A stretch of DNA of 64,000 nucleotides from Colwellia polaris. Its GTDB lineage: Bacteria > Pseudomonadota > Gammaproteobacteria > Enterobacterales > Alteromonadaceae. Shown in pieces: positions 20,758 through 29,728 of the stretch (position 1 is its first letter; each line of letters opens with the position of its first letter). The stretch spans positions 124,001 through 188,000 of the forward strand of contig NZ_NBOE01000006.1 of NCBI RefSeq assembly GCF_002104515.1, written 5' to 3'. A program made the translations under genes and the position numbers. The notes under the pieces were generated by a model. It saw only the letters and a list, made by a program, of their open reading frames with translations. It had not been told where the DNA came from and searched no databases.

Positions 20758-20990
20758 TAACCTGAACTCTGGATAATGAGTGCTTGATACTCAAGTGAAT
20801 CAAAAGCTTAGGTGGTAAAGTAAATGCTATAGCAAGGTGAACATCACTAATTTACACCATCAATGCTTCATTTTATGCCATTTCCAAGGCAAAACGTTTA
20901 TGAATAGCGGGCTATTTATCGACGTTTCAACGCAGGTAATGGCTTAAAAGGGAGGATTGAGCAAGTACTGCTTATCCAGAGTTCAGGTTA
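20758..20990. mobile_element. MITE-like element, 233 bp with 19-bp terminal inverted repeats
   Basis: TAACCTGAACTCTGGATAA at 20758-20776 is repeated exactly, in inverse orientation, at 20972-20990. The similarity continues inward for about ten more imperfect bases. A second inverted repeat (AAACGT ... ACGTTT, 20892-20927) forms an internal hairpin. There is no transposase ORF, so it fits a non-autonomous element mobilised in trans. I see no clear target duplication. The family is not known to me with certainty. Confidence 0.75.
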
Positions 20991-21031
20991 TTTATGTTAT
21001 TGAAAATTAAAGTGCTAATAGGATGCATAGT

Positions 21032-21724
21032 ATGAAAATAAAAGTGTGGGACTTACCTGTTCGGATTTGTCATTGGTTATTAGTCATTATTATTGCTTTT
21101 CAATTTATCAGTGTAAAAGTGTTAGATGAATCAATGCTCTCTAATGCGACTCAATGGCACTTTTATGGTGGATACGCTTGTCTTGCTATCGTAATTTTTA
21201 GAATTTTGTGGGGAATACTAGGTACTTACTATGCTAGATTTAGCCAATTTATACAGTCTCCAATAAAAACCTTACAATATTTACGTGGTAGGGGAGAACA
21301 AAATCATTTAGGTCATAATCCCGCGGGTGCTTATTCTGTTATCGCTTTGTTATCATTAATACTTGCGCAGACAGTTAGTGGTTTATTTACTACGGATGAT
21401 ATTTTTAATGATGCCCCTTACTACGGTGTACTAAACGATTCATGGCAAACAGTGGTTAACTTTGTACATCATAATGTTGTGTATGTGCTTTTAGGTTTTA
21501 TTGTGTTGCATATCGGCGCAATTGTATTTTATAAAGTTAAACACAAAGAAAACTTAACCAGTGCAATGGTTACAGGTAATAAAATAGTACATAAAAGTGT
21601 GCAATCTCAAGGGCCGTTTCCATGGCTAGGCTTTATCGTCTGTTTAGCGATTACAGCGCTAACCGTTTACTTAATTATTGAAGTATGGCCACCTGAGCCA
21701 GTAGAAGATTATTTTGGTTATTAA
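21032..21724 (+). CDS. b-type cytochrome, cytochrome b561/Ni-Fe-hydrogenase b-subunit family
   Basis: The protein opens MKIKVWDLPVRICHWLLV, typical of the di-haem cytochrome b561 family in which His in the first helix is a haem ligand. Four hydrophobic helices are visible (about 12-32, 46-66, 96-114, 145-167), with His residues in RICHW, HFYGGY, HHNVVY and LHIGA, and a fifth helix near the C-terminus. Such proteins carry electrons between quinol and periplasmic c-type cytochromes. The ATG at 21032 is favoured by AGGA upstream; another ATG at 21023 has none. A cytochrome c' gene lies downstream in convergent orientation and may be a partner. Confidence 0.85.
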   Translation: MKIKVWDLPVRICHWLLVIIIAFQFISVKVLDESMLSNATQWHFYGGYACLAIVIFRILWGILGTYYARFSQFIQSPIKTLQYLRGRGEQNHLGHNPAGAYSVIALLSLILAQTVSGLFTTDDIFNDAPYYGVLNDSWQTVVNFVHHNVVYVLLGFIVLHIGAIVFYKVKHKENLTSAMVTGNKIVHKSVQSQGPFPWLGFIVCLAITALTVYLIIEVWPPEPVEDYFGY

Positions 21725-21928
21725 TGGCCTAAAATTGATAGATTAAGTAAATCTTTTGTTTTTCAATTGTTTAGGGGGTGGTAGGGAGAAGATAAAAAAG
21801 TGTGCTCTCATTGATTTTGTTCACTCAGAGCACATATTTGATAATGCCAATTTGATTAATTAAGTGAGCTACCTTTTCATTTTAAGCATTAAAAATGAGT
21901 AGCTAAATAATCAAATTTCTATAAGTAT

Positions 21929-22426
21929 TTAATCTTTTTTGTAGTCGTCGTGGCAAGACTTACAGCTTCCACCAACAGCTCCAATAGCTTTTTTAAAGCT
22001 ACCTGTCTCATTATTTTCACCAGCCATTTTTAAGTTATTAGCAGCGGTAACTAAGTTATCTACTTTATCGCTAAAATCTTTATGATTAGTCCAAATGCTG
22101 TCTTTAGCATCAGTGTTTATATTGAATTTTGAGGTATCTAGTGAAAAGTAGTCATGCATCATAGGTGCTAAAAAGGCGATACGTTCAGCATTTTTCGTGA
22201 TCACATCAGTATCCATTGGGATTTTACCTTTCGCCATAGCGCCTAACGGCCCCATATTACTGCTAATTAGCTGAAATACAGACTTACGGTAGGTAGTTAC
22301 TGCTTGAGCTTGTTTTTCATTGCTTGCTTGCTTTACTTCAGTGGCTTGCGCGCTACTTGATAATGCTAAGAAGCTTGCTGTTGATAAAGCTGCTGTAAGT
22401 AATATTAGGCTTGGTAATGTTTTCAT
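21929..22426 (-). CDS. Cytochrome c' family protein (class II cytochrome c)
   Basis: The 165-residue protein has a signal peptide (cleavage probably after AQA, residue about 28), then a four-helix region. The haem motif CKSCH at 155-159 stands near the C-terminus, which is diagnostic of class II cytochromes. The residues YRKSVFQLISSNMGPLGAM form helix 1. Family members bind NO or transfer electrons in the periplasm. It is convergent with the cytochrome b gene. AAGGAAAG stands just upstream of the ATG. Confidence 0.88.
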   Translation of the reverse strand: MKTLPSLILLTAALSTASFLALSSSAQATEVKQASNEKQAQAVTTYRKSVFQLISSNMGPLGAMAKGKIPMDTDVITKNAERIAFLAPMMHDYFSLDTSKFNINTDAKDSIWTNHKDFSDKVDNLVTAANNLKMAGENNETGSFKKAIGAVGGSCKSCHDDYKKD

Positions 22427-22539
22427 GGGCTTTCCTTATTAATAAAATTGTACTTTGACTTAATTTACCTCAAATACCCAAGGTAGTCTATTTAAGTGCT
22501 ATGGTGAATTGACTGACTCAGTTACCTATATGCAAATTG

Positions 22540-22710
22540 TTAATTGGTGATAAATAACATTAAGACAAAAAAAGCGATGATGGTGCCATTAAAAGCAAAT
22601 ATATAACCAAAGCCTTTTAAACCCTCTTTTATCGTATAGTTATTGCTTTTTAAATACCAATACCAAATAGCACACATAAGAATGGGAACGAGAAAAAATA
22701 GTTTGATCAT
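22540..22710 (-). CDS. Small membrane protein (56 residues) downstream of ampG
   Basis: The frame runs from an ATG at 22710, two bases beyond the ampG stop, to a TAA. AGGAG about 10 bases upstream lies inside the end of ampG, so translation is probably coupled. The protein has two predicted membrane segments (MIKLFFLVPILMCAIWYWYL and YIFAFNGTIIAFFVLMLFI) joined by a short loop with Lys and Glu. I know no family name. It could modulate or stabilise AmpG, which is inference from position only. Confidence 0.7.
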   Translation of the reverse strand: MIKLFFLVPILMCAIWYWYLKSNNYTIKEGLKGFGYIFAFNGTIIAFFVLMLFITN

Positions 22711-22712
22711 AT

Positions 22713-23972
22713 TTACGCTATCTCCTGCGTTGTTTGTTTAGTTGGCTCTCGCCATGGTGCAACTTTTAAAAGCATTAACATACCGGGTACTGCTAATGCT
22801 GTGCACATAAAATAAAAATTCGTCCAACCTATTTGCTCAACAATAACCCCTGTAGTGGCATTAGCGAATGTTCTAGGCAATGCGGTAAGTGCTGTAAATA
22901 GTGCAAATTGGGTTGCAGCAAATGCAGGGTTAGTCGCTCGAGCAATAAAGGCAGTAAAAGCCGCGGTGCCAAGTCCAACGCCTAAATATTCAAAGCCCAT
23001 AGCAAAAGCTAAAGCGTAGGTGTTATGGCCAATTTCTGCTAAAGCCGCAAAACCTAATATACTGACTATTTGCACAAAACCAAATAACCAAAGGGCACGA
23101 TTAATACTTAATTTAATCATGACTATACCACCAACGGCTAAACCAATGGTCATCGCAATTAATGATGCCGTTTTGGCGACAACACCAATTTCTGTTTTAG
23201 TAAAACCTAAGTCGATGAAGAATGGGGTTTGTAAGGCGGTTGCCATACTATCACCAAGCTTATATAAAAATAAAAAAGCAAGAATTTGTAGCGCTGATTT
23301 TATTCCTTTTCTATTAATAAAGTCTCTAAAAGGTAGCACTACCGCTTGGCGTAGTGTTTTAGGTGCCTGTAGTGTGTTGTTAAGCTCTTTAATGGTAAGG
23401 CTTAAGAAAATACCGATTAACATGAAGGCTGCAACTATCAAAAATACTGATTGCCAACTGATATGATCAGCAAGAATAAAAGCTAATGAGCCGGGCACTA
23501 AACCAGAAAGCCGATAAGCTTGTACATGAATGGAGTTACCTAAGCCAAGTTCATGTTCGGGTAATAATTCTCGTCGATAAGCATCTAACACAATATCTTG
23601 GCTTGCACTAAAAAATGCTACAGCGGCAGCTAAGTAAGCGACACTCCAAATGTTCATTATGGGGTCAACAAAGCCAAATCCGGCAATAGAAAATAGTAAA
23701 AGCACTTGTGTGAGTAACATCCAACTGCGGCGACGACCCAGTACAGGTAATGAGTACCTGTCCATTAATGGTGCCCAAACAAACTTCCAAACGTAAGGAA
23801 TACCTATAAGTGAAAATAGGCCGATTTCAGTTAGGCTAACTCCTTCAGAGCGCAACCATCCAGGCACAAGTTGATATAAAATAAACAGTGGTAACCCAGA
23901 GCTAAAGCCCATGAAAATACAAATTAGCATGCGACGATTAAATATCGCTTGCTTAAAGGTAGGAGACTGCAT
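22713..23972 (-). CDS. ampG: Muropeptide permease AmpG (MFS)
   Basis: The 419-residue MFS transporter has about 12 membrane segments. The N-terminus (IFMGFSSGLPLFILYQLVPGWL) and the SQDIVLDAYRRELL block are characteristic of AmpG. The protein brings anhydro-muropeptides from cell-wall turnover into the cytoplasm for recycling. In many gammaproteobacteria ampG neighbours yajG and bolA; here yajG, rlmG and bolA all lie within 5 kb upstream, which supports the assignment. Confidence 0.9.
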   Translation of the reverse strand: MQSPTFKQAIFNRRMLICIFMGFSSGLPLFILYQLVPGWLRSEGVSLTEIGLFSLIGIPYVWKFVWAPLMDRYSLPVLGRRRSWMLLTQVLLLFSIAGFGFVDPIMNIWSVAYLAAAVAFFSASQDIVLDAYRRELLPEHELGLGNSIHVQAYRLSGLVPGSLAFILADHISWQSVFLIVAAFMLIGIFLSLTIKELNNTLQAPKTLRQAVVLPFRDFINRKGIKSALQILAFLFLYKLGDSMATALQTPFFIDLGFTKTEIGVVAKTASLIAMTIGLAVGGIVMIKLSINRALWLFGFVQIVSILGFAALAEIGHNTYALAFAMGFEYLGVGLGTAAFTAFIARATNPAFAATQFALFTALTALPRTFANATTGVIVEQIGWTNFYFMCTALAVPGMLMLLKVAPWREPTKQTTQEIA

Positions 23973-24133
23973 TGATTAAGCCTAATGAAAGCGAGAAGGT
24001 AATGGTAATAGGCTACCAAAATGTACTAGTAAACAGAAGATTAATCTTTTGAAACAGGTAATTAGTTACTATAGATTTACCTATTGTTTTCTGAATTAGT
24101 GTAGCCGTATACCAAGGGGAATTAGTGAGTTAG

Positions 24134-24463
24134 TTACGGCAGCGGTCGCCAGCCTATACAATCAATCGGATAACTACCCTTGCCAGAGAAAAAATCTAAG
24201 CAGGTTGATATCTCACTCTTAAAGTAAAGATCGCGCTCGAGATCATGGGCACTATGAAGAGATAGTTCATGCATAATATGCCAAAAAACACGCTCTCTAG
24301 CATTACTCGGTGTTTCGTCATTCACACGGAGTAAAGTCCATTCTGCCATTGTATTATCGACAAAATGGTCGAGCTCAGTGTAATGGATAGAGTGATTTAT
24401 AACCGCGATGATGTAGGCACCGATTTGGGTGATTTTTTCATTGATAAACTGCTCAATTATCAT
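24134..24463 (-). CDS. Conserved hypothetical protein, 109 residues
   Basis: No named domain was recognised. The protein is mostly helical and rich in His and acidic residues (HSIHYTELDHF, HIMHELSLHSAHDLERDL), which could bind metal, although this is only a composition argument. It has no signal peptide. AAGGAATG precedes the ATG. It lies between the cyclophilin gene and ampG on the same strand, with gaps of about 285 and 160 bases. Confidence 0.6.
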   Translation of the reverse strand: MIIEQFINEKITQIGAYIIAVINHSIHYTELDHFVDNTMAEWTLLRVNDETPSNARERVFWHIMHELSLHSAHDLERDLYFKSEISTCLDFFSGKGSYPIDCIGWRPLP

Positions 24464-24748
24464 GACATTCCTTTTGAATTATTAAGCCAATACATAATTT
24501 AGCGTAAGAAATAAACAGTAATAGTTACCATGCGTTGTTGTTTGTACAGTTTAGTTATCGTAGAGAAAACTAGTATTGTCAAAGTTATAAGCCGGTAAAA
24601 TTGTAACTGAAACTTTATTTTCTAAGCCTAATAGCGTATTTCACACACTATTTTTGGAGTTGTATATTGACCGTTAATTTTATTATTATTATTTTTTATG
24701 TTTGAAATGCGCTACATTTTCTGAACATATATTCGTGCTAAAGATATC

Positions 24749-25333
24749 TTATAAAGCAGGTAATAAACTAGCTTTAATTAACATTATTGGTTCTAAAGGA
24801 ACATCCTCCCAGCCCATAGCTTCGTTGTAGTCTGTTGCAACTAATGCCATAGCGTCTACCACTTCTTGGCCTTCGATTACTGTACCAAAAACTGCATAGC
24901 CCCATTTTCTACCTGGATCTAAACTGGTATTGTCGCCCACATTGAAGAAAAACTGTCTGTTAGCGGTATGAGGGCGGCTTTCTTTTGCCATAGCAATCGT
25001 ACCTATTTCATTTTTTAGCCCGTTACCCGATTCATTTACTATTTCACCCAGTATTTTTTTAAGTTCAAAGTTTTCATTATATCCGCCACCTTGAACAATA
25101 AATTCACTTACAACACGATGAAATATAGTGTTGTTGTATTCATCTGAAACAACATAAGTTAAAAAGTTATCGACAGTTAGTGGAGCGCGAATTCTATCAA
25201 GCTCAACAACAATAACGCCCATCGATGTCTCTAATTTTACCTGTGGAAATAAATTGTCAGGATCTATCGATAAGTTATTAGCGCTAGAAGTAACTGACAA
25301 TAAACATAAAAAAATAACTGAAAAAAATTTCAT
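24749..25333 (-). CDS. Periplasmic peptidyl-prolyl cis-trans isomerase (cyclophilin)
   Basis: The 194-residue protein has a signal peptide (VIFLCLLSVTSSA) and a cyclophilin domain. Core residues are visible in YNNTIFHRVVSEFIVQGGGY, IAMAKESRPHTANRQFFFNV and WGYAVFGTVIEGQEVVDAM. The catalytic Arg is the one in FHRV. It catalyses proline isomerisation during periplasmic folding, comparable to E. coli PpiA. The gene lies 48 bases after yajG and probably shares its transcript. Confidence 0.9.
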   Translation of the reverse strand: MKFFSVIFLCLLSVTSSANNLSIDPDNLFPQVKLETSMGVIVVELDRIRAPLTVDNFLTYVVSDEYNNTIFHRVVSEFIVQGGGYNENFELKKILGEIVNESGNGLKNEIGTIAMAKESRPHTANRQFFFNVGDNTSLDPGRKWGYAVFGTVIEGQEVVDAMALVATDYNEAMGWEDVPLEPIMLIKASLLPAL

Positions 25334-25381
25334 TAGCTAACTCTCATTGTGAAAATCTTTAATCAGGCAACATAAAATTAA

Positions 25382-25951
25382 TTATTGCATGAATTGCTGT
25401 AACTCTTCGTTTTGAACGATTTGTGATAATAATTTGGTTAGTTGCTGATTAAAGTCACGCTCTAAAACTGCCAAGTCTGCCTTTAACGGGCCGTTACTGG
25501 TACCTGTAACTTTAAATGCTTTTGATAAAGTGCCTTTACTATTATGTATAACAACACGAATATTCATAAGATTACTCGCGCTATACTTCAACATTGCTTG
25601 CTTAACACTGACTAAGGCATTATCAATAATTATTTCAATTTGATTTGCCGCAGGGGTATTAAATCGCAAACCATTAGCTTTTAATGCTTTGGTCAGCGAT
25701 ATCTCTACGGTCTCTATAATAGCTTGTTGCGGAGAATATAATTTTGTGGCTTCACCTGTGCGCAAAATTTGTACTATATGAGGAGAGGTGCGTAAATCAC
25801 GCATAAGTAATTGTGCTTGCTTTAGCTGGTAAGCGTTGCTACTGCCAATATTCAACTCTGGACTTACAATTACTTGCTGTGTTGGTGATGAGCAAGCCAT
25901 TAATAAAGTCGTTGTACATAAAAGCATGAACTTAAATATAGTTGATTTCAT
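25382..25951 (-). CDS. YajG family lipoprotein
   Basis: The leader ends with the lipobox LLMAC, giving a lipidated Cys20. The following 169 residues match the YajG family in length and layout (SPELNI near the start). The function in the outer membrane is unknown. In E. coli yajG forms an operon with ampG; here the cyclophilin gene and a hypothetical gene lie between them. The 30-base gap after rlmG suggests co-transcription. Confidence 0.8.
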   Translation of the reverse strand: MKSTIFKFMLLCTTTLLMACSSPTQQVIVSPELNIGSSNAYQLKQAQLLMRDLRTSPHIVQILRTGEATKLYSPQQAIIETVEISLTKALKANGLRFNTPAANQIEIIIDNALVSVKQAMLKYSASNLMNIRVVIHNSKGTLSKAFKVTGTSNGPLKADLAVLERDFNQQLTKLLSQIVQNEELQQFMQ

Positions 25952-25980
25952 ATGAGTTTCTTAAGCGTTAAGTTGATTAA

Positions 25981-27120
25981 CTATCGTTTGATTGCTGAAA
26001 TAGTAACAAATTTATCGTTACTAGCAATCAATGTTTCATTACCAAAAATTCTTTTTAATTTAATATGATAACCGAGTTGTCGATTGCCAATAATGCGCAA
26101 TTCACCGCCTTTTTTCAACACTCTATGACTATCTTTAAACATCTGCCATGCAATATGGTCTGTGGTCGCTGTTTGTTGATGAAACGGTGGGTTGCATAAT
26201 ACTAAATCAACACTGCCTCCTTCAACGCTGGTTAAGCAATCGTTGACTTGGAATTGGCATTGCTCGGCAACGGAAGGTAAATTTTCGCTGATGTTTAATT
26301 TAGCAGATGCTATCGCCATGTATGACTCGTCTATAAAGTGAACATGTGCTTCGGGTTGTTTTGATAATACATTTAAGCCAATTACACCGTTACCACAGCC
26401 GAGATCGATAACTTTAGTGTCAGCAGAAATGCTTGGTAAATTCTCCATAAAGTATCTTGCGCCAATGTCGAGCTTTTCTCTTGCATAAACATTTGCGTGA
26501 TTATGTAAAGTAAAGTTGGTGTTTTCTAGTGGCCAAGATGTAGGGAAATTAGCATGTGTGGGCTTTTCATTATCGAGTTCACAAAATACCAATCGTGCTT
26601 TCTTAACCGCTAGCGATGTTTTAGTTGTACCAAGATATTGCTCAAATACTTTCAGTGTTGAACTATGAATTTCTTTAGCTCGATCACCAGCAATAAATAA
26701 AACGTCTTTGCTAAGCTTTTGCTTTATAGCGCTAAGTTGTTGGCAGAGTAACCCTTTGCTTTTCGGTATTTTATAAAGCACTACATTTATATCGCTCGGT
26801 AACTCATCTAAACTACTAAGCAAGGTTACATTTTCATTAGATAAGCCATTTTGTTCTAAATTAAGCTCAATGCCTTGGTGACTTAAAAAAGAGTCATTAA
26901 CACAAAACACTTGATGTTCAGTTAAGTTGCAGGTGATAGCACCAAAATTATCGTTGAAAATTAGAACTTTTTGTTTTGGTTTATCTAAGTCTTGTTGCGC
27001 TAAATAGCTAATAATATATTCATCAGCAGCATCCCACGCCTGTAGGCTTCGGTTCACTTGTCCGGTAGGAAAACGATCGAGAAATAGGTTTTTGTCATTG
27101 ATAATAAAAGGGCTGATCAT
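25981..27120 (-). CDS. rlmG: 23S rRNA (guanine-N2)-methyltransferase RlmG
   Basis: The 379-residue protein has two tandem Rossmann-like methyltransferase domains, as in RsmC and RlmG. The C-terminal one is active: VIDLGCGNGVIGL is motif I for S-adenosylmethionine, and NPPF at 310-313 is the catalytic motif of N2-guanine methylases. The N-terminal stretch RFPTGQVNRSLQAWDAADEY is characteristic of RlmG, which modifies G1835 of 23S rRNA. It heads the minus-strand run to yajG and is divergent from the alkB-like gene. Confidence 0.92.
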   Translation of the reverse strand: MISPFIINDKNLFLDRFPTGQVNRSLQAWDAADEYIISYLAQQDLDKPKQKVLIFNDNFGAITCNLTEHQVFCVNDSFLSHQGIELNLEQNGLSNENVTLLSSLDELPSDINVVLYKIPKSKGLLCQQLSAIKQKLSKDVLFIAGDRAKEIHSSTLKVFEQYLGTTKTSLAVKKARLVFCELDNEKPTHANFPTSWPLENTNFTLHNHANVYAREKLDIGARYFMENLPSISADTKVIDLGCGNGVIGLNVLSKQPEAHVHFIDESYMAIASAKLNISENLPSVAEQCQFQVNDCLTSVEGGSVDLVLCNPPFHQQTATTDHIAWQMFKDSHRVLKKGGELRIIGNRQLGYHIKLKRIFGNETLIASNDKFVTISAIKR

Positions 27121-27257
27121 AGTGATAAATACTTAGTTGGCGTAACAGATATTGTGACAAAGTTTATCTCTACGAGCTAGCTAATTACTAAAATTATAAG
27201 ATAATGAGACTAAAAAAGACAAAACAAACACTTAAGGTGATTAAGGAATAGTAAAAT

Positions 27258-27833
27258 TTGAAGATTAACTGTGCAGATGCTGATATTTATTATATTGAAA
27301 ATTTTTACCTTAAAGATGAAGCTGAAACTATTTTTCAAGACTTAAAGCAAAATCTAGCTTGGCGGCATGATGATATAAAAATATTCGGGAAAGTCATGAA
27401 AATACCAAGGTTGCAGGCTTGGTATGGCGATAATCACTTACGTTATAGCTATTCCAATATAACCTTAATTGCTAAACCTTGGTCAGAGCGCTTATTAGAA
27501 ATTAAAGCTAAAGTGAGTGGTTATTGTCAGCAAGACTTTAATGCGGTACTGGCAAATTTATATCGTAATCAAAATGATAGTGTAGGTTGGCACAGTGATA
27601 ACGAGCCTGAGTTAGGAAATATGCCAACGATTGCTTCGTTATCTTTTGGCGCTGAGCGAGAGTTTCAACTTAAACATATTATAACTAAAGAAAAAGTTAA
27701 TCTAACGCTTACCTCGGGTAGCTTGCTAATCATGAAAGGTAAAACACAACATTATTGGCAACATTGCATACCTAAAAGAACTAGAGCGATAACCAGTAGA
27801 GTTAATTTAACCTTTCGCAAAATTTGTATTTAG
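27258..27833 (+). CDS. AlkB-like 2-oxoglutarate/Fe(II) dioxygenase
   Basis: The 191-residue protein resembles the ALKBH2/3 group. The iron ligands are His112 and Asp114 in VGWHSDNEPELG, plus a distal His, probably His169. The 2-oxoglutarate-binding arginines lie in SRVNLTFR (181 and 187). Such enzymes repair alkylated bases by oxidative demethylation. The start is TTG, with AAGGA about 10 bases upstream and no in-frame ATG nearby that would keep the family N-terminus. No LexA box or Ada-type site was seen upstream. Confidence 0.9.
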   Translation: MKINCADADIYYIENFYLKDEAETIFQDLKQNLAWRHDDIKIFGKVMKIPRLQAWYGDNHLRYSYSNITLIAKPWSERLLEIKAKVSGYCQQDFNAVLANLYRNQNDSVGWHSDNEPELGNMPTIASLSFGAEREFQLKHIITKEKVNLTLTSGSLLIMKGKTQHYWQHCIPKRTRAITSRVNLTFRKICI

Positions 27834-27970
27834 CGTTATTCTTCATCAATCAGGCTAGCTTGAGATTAAAATATTAAATTACGCTGTTACTCACATAGAT
27901 AGATGGCATAATTACCTTCAGCGACTAAAATTAAACTGATCATACTATCGATCAATTTCAGGGAATACAT

Positions 27971-28294
27971 ATGACTATTGAAGCCGTAATCGAAGAAAAA
28001 TTACTTTCTGCTTTCTCACCTATTCATCTCGACGTTATAAATGAAAGCCACCAACACAATGTTGCCCCAGGTAGCGAATCACATTTTAAAGTTATTATCG
28101 TTTCTGAAGAGTTTGAAGGCGAGCGTTTAATTAAGCGTCATCGTGCAATAAACTCCATTCTAGCCGAAGAACTCGCAGACAAAATTCATGCATTAGCGCT
28201 GCACACTTATACGGAAAAAGAGTGGAAGAGTTATTATGCTGAGAACACCCCATTATCGCCAAAATGTTTAGGTGGTAGCAAAAGTAGTACTTAA
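27971..28294 (+). CDS. bolA: BolA family protein
   Basis: The 107 residues carry the BolA fold, with the class-II-KH-like signature FKVIIVSEEFEGERLIKRHRAINSIL and the conserved His in KRHR. BolA works with monothiol glutaredoxins in iron-sulfur cluster handling and, in E. coli, alters cell shape under stress. A GGGAATACAT stretch precedes the ATG. The divergent rlmG-yajG-ampG cluster nearby preserves the usual bolA neighbourhood. Confidence 0.93.
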   Translation: MTIEAVIEEKLLSAFSPIHLDVINESHQHNVAPGSESHFKVIIVSEEFEGERLIKRHRAINSILAEELADKIHALALHTYTEKEWKSYYAENTPLSPKCLGGSKSST

Positions 28295-28537
28295 TAGCCA
28301 AAGCTTATTCACTTGAATAGCAACCTAAAAATGAAGTTACAAAGGTTGGTTTTTTCAATATTCATTAAAAAATATCGAATATTGTCACTGGTCGCACCTC
28401 ATATTGGTGCAAGCAAGAGTAAACTAGGCGACAATTTCATTTTATAAATCAATTTTTCACTTAATAATCTCAGGTAGTCGGCTAAAATTATTAGCCTTAG
28501 TTTTTGATTATTAATGTGATATTAAGAAGGTATAGTT

Positions 28538-29728
28538 ATGGTTATCAAGCCAAAAATTCGTGGTTTTATTTGTACTAATGCTCACCCTGCAGGATGTGCA
28601 GCGCATGTTAATGAGCAAATTGCTTATGTTAAAAGCCAGCCGCAAGCTGATGTTAAACCGAAAAACGTATTAGTTATTGGTGCATCAACAGGTTATGGCT
28701 TGTCTTCACGAATTACAGCTGCTTTTGGTAATAATGCAAAAACATTGGGTATTTTCTTTGAAAAGCCACCAACAGAAAAGAAAACCGCTTCAGCGGGGTG
28801 GTATAATACTGCCGCCTTTCAAGCTGCTGCTGACAGTGCAGGTATTTGGTCAAAAAACATTAATGGCGATGCTTTCTCACATGAAATTAAAGCCAAAGCC
28901 ATTGAAACCATTAAAGCTGAGTTAGGTGAAATTGACCTGATTGTTTATAGCTTAGCATCACCGCGTAGAACGGATCCTGATACCGGCGAAGTATACTCGT
29001 CAACATTAAAGCCAATTGGTCAAAGTGTTACCACTAAGAATTTGAATACTTCTAAACGTATTATTGATTCAGTATCGGTTGAAGCTGCTTCAGAAGAAGA
29101 AATTCAAGGTACAATTGATGTAATGGGCGGCGCAGACTGGGAACTTTGGATAAAAGCCCTAGGCGAAGCAGGTGTTTTAGCTAAAGGCTTTAAAACGGTT
29201 GCTTATACTTATATCGGGAAAGAGTTAACTTGGCCGATATATGGCCATGCCACTATTGGTCGCGCAAAAGAAGATTTAGATCGCGCCTCTACAGCCATAA
29301 AAACTACAACAGCTGATATTAAAGGCGAAGCTTATGTTACTTCACTTAATGCAGTGGTAACTCAAGCAAGTTCAGCTATTCCTATTATGCCTTTGTATAT
29401 TTCAGCTATGTTTAAAGTAATGAAAGCTGACGGTACTTACGAAGGTTGTATTGAACAAATACAGGCGCTATTTAGAGAAAATATATACGGTAAAAACCCA
29501 ACACTTGATGAAGCAGGGCGTTTACGTCAAAACAATAAAGAGCTTGAAGACAGTGTTCAACAACGTGTAACTGATATTTGGAATACAGTAGATAGCGACA
29601 CAATTGACGAATTAACCGACTATGTTGGTTATCATCAAGAGTTTTTGAAACTGTTCGGCTTTGGCGTTACAGGTGTTGATTATGATGCTGATGTTAGTCC
29701 AGAATTAGCGATAAATAACTTACTATAA
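28538..29728 (+). CDS. fabV: Enoyl-ACP reductase FabV (trans-2-enoyl-CoA reductase family)
   Basis: The 396-residue length and the Tyr235-x8-Lys244 catalytic pair (PIYGHATIGRAK) match FabV; the wider spacing than in FabI (x6) is diagnostic. The NADH-binding glycine motif is VLVIGASTGYGLSSR (45-59), and SLASPRRTDPDTG is a family block. It carries out the last reductive step of fatty-acid elongation. FabV enzymes are naturally insensitive to triclosan, which is family knowledge and was not tested here. AGAAGG precedes the ATG. A terminator follows. Confidence 0.96.
   Translation: MVIKPKIRGFICTNAHPAGCAAHVNEQIAYVKSQPQADVKPKNVLVIGASTGYGLSSRITAAFGNNAKTLGIFFEKPPTEKKTASAGWYNTAAFQAAADSAGIWSKNINGDAFSHEIKAKAIETIKAELGEIDLIVYSLASPRRTDPDTGEVYSSTLKPIGQSVTTKNLNTSKRIIDSVSVEAASEEEIQGTIDVMGGADWELWIKALGEAGVLAKGFKTVAYTYIGKELTWPIYGHATIGRAKEDLDRASTAIKTTTADIKGEAYVTSLNAVVTQASSAIPIMPLYISAMFKVMKADGTYEGCIEQIQALFRENIYGKNPTLDEAGRLRQNNKELEDSVQQRVTDIWNTVDSDTIDELTDYVGYHQEFLKLFGFGVTGVDYDADVSPELAINNLL

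Larger units (their letters stand above)
20393..21031. other. Intergenic region holding a nested hairpin and a MITE-like element
   Basis: No credible gene was seen. The region contains the hairpin at 20453-20495, an AT-rich stretch, and a 233-bp element bounded by 19-bp perfect inverted repeats at 20758-20990. The cytochrome b gene starts 42 bases after the element, so its promoter may lie inside the element. Confidence 0.6.

Noticed and set aside
28320-28352. Weak hairpin with T-run after bolA (CAACCT / AGGTTG)
   Set aside because: The 6-bp stem with a 16-base loop is too weak to call a terminator with confidence.
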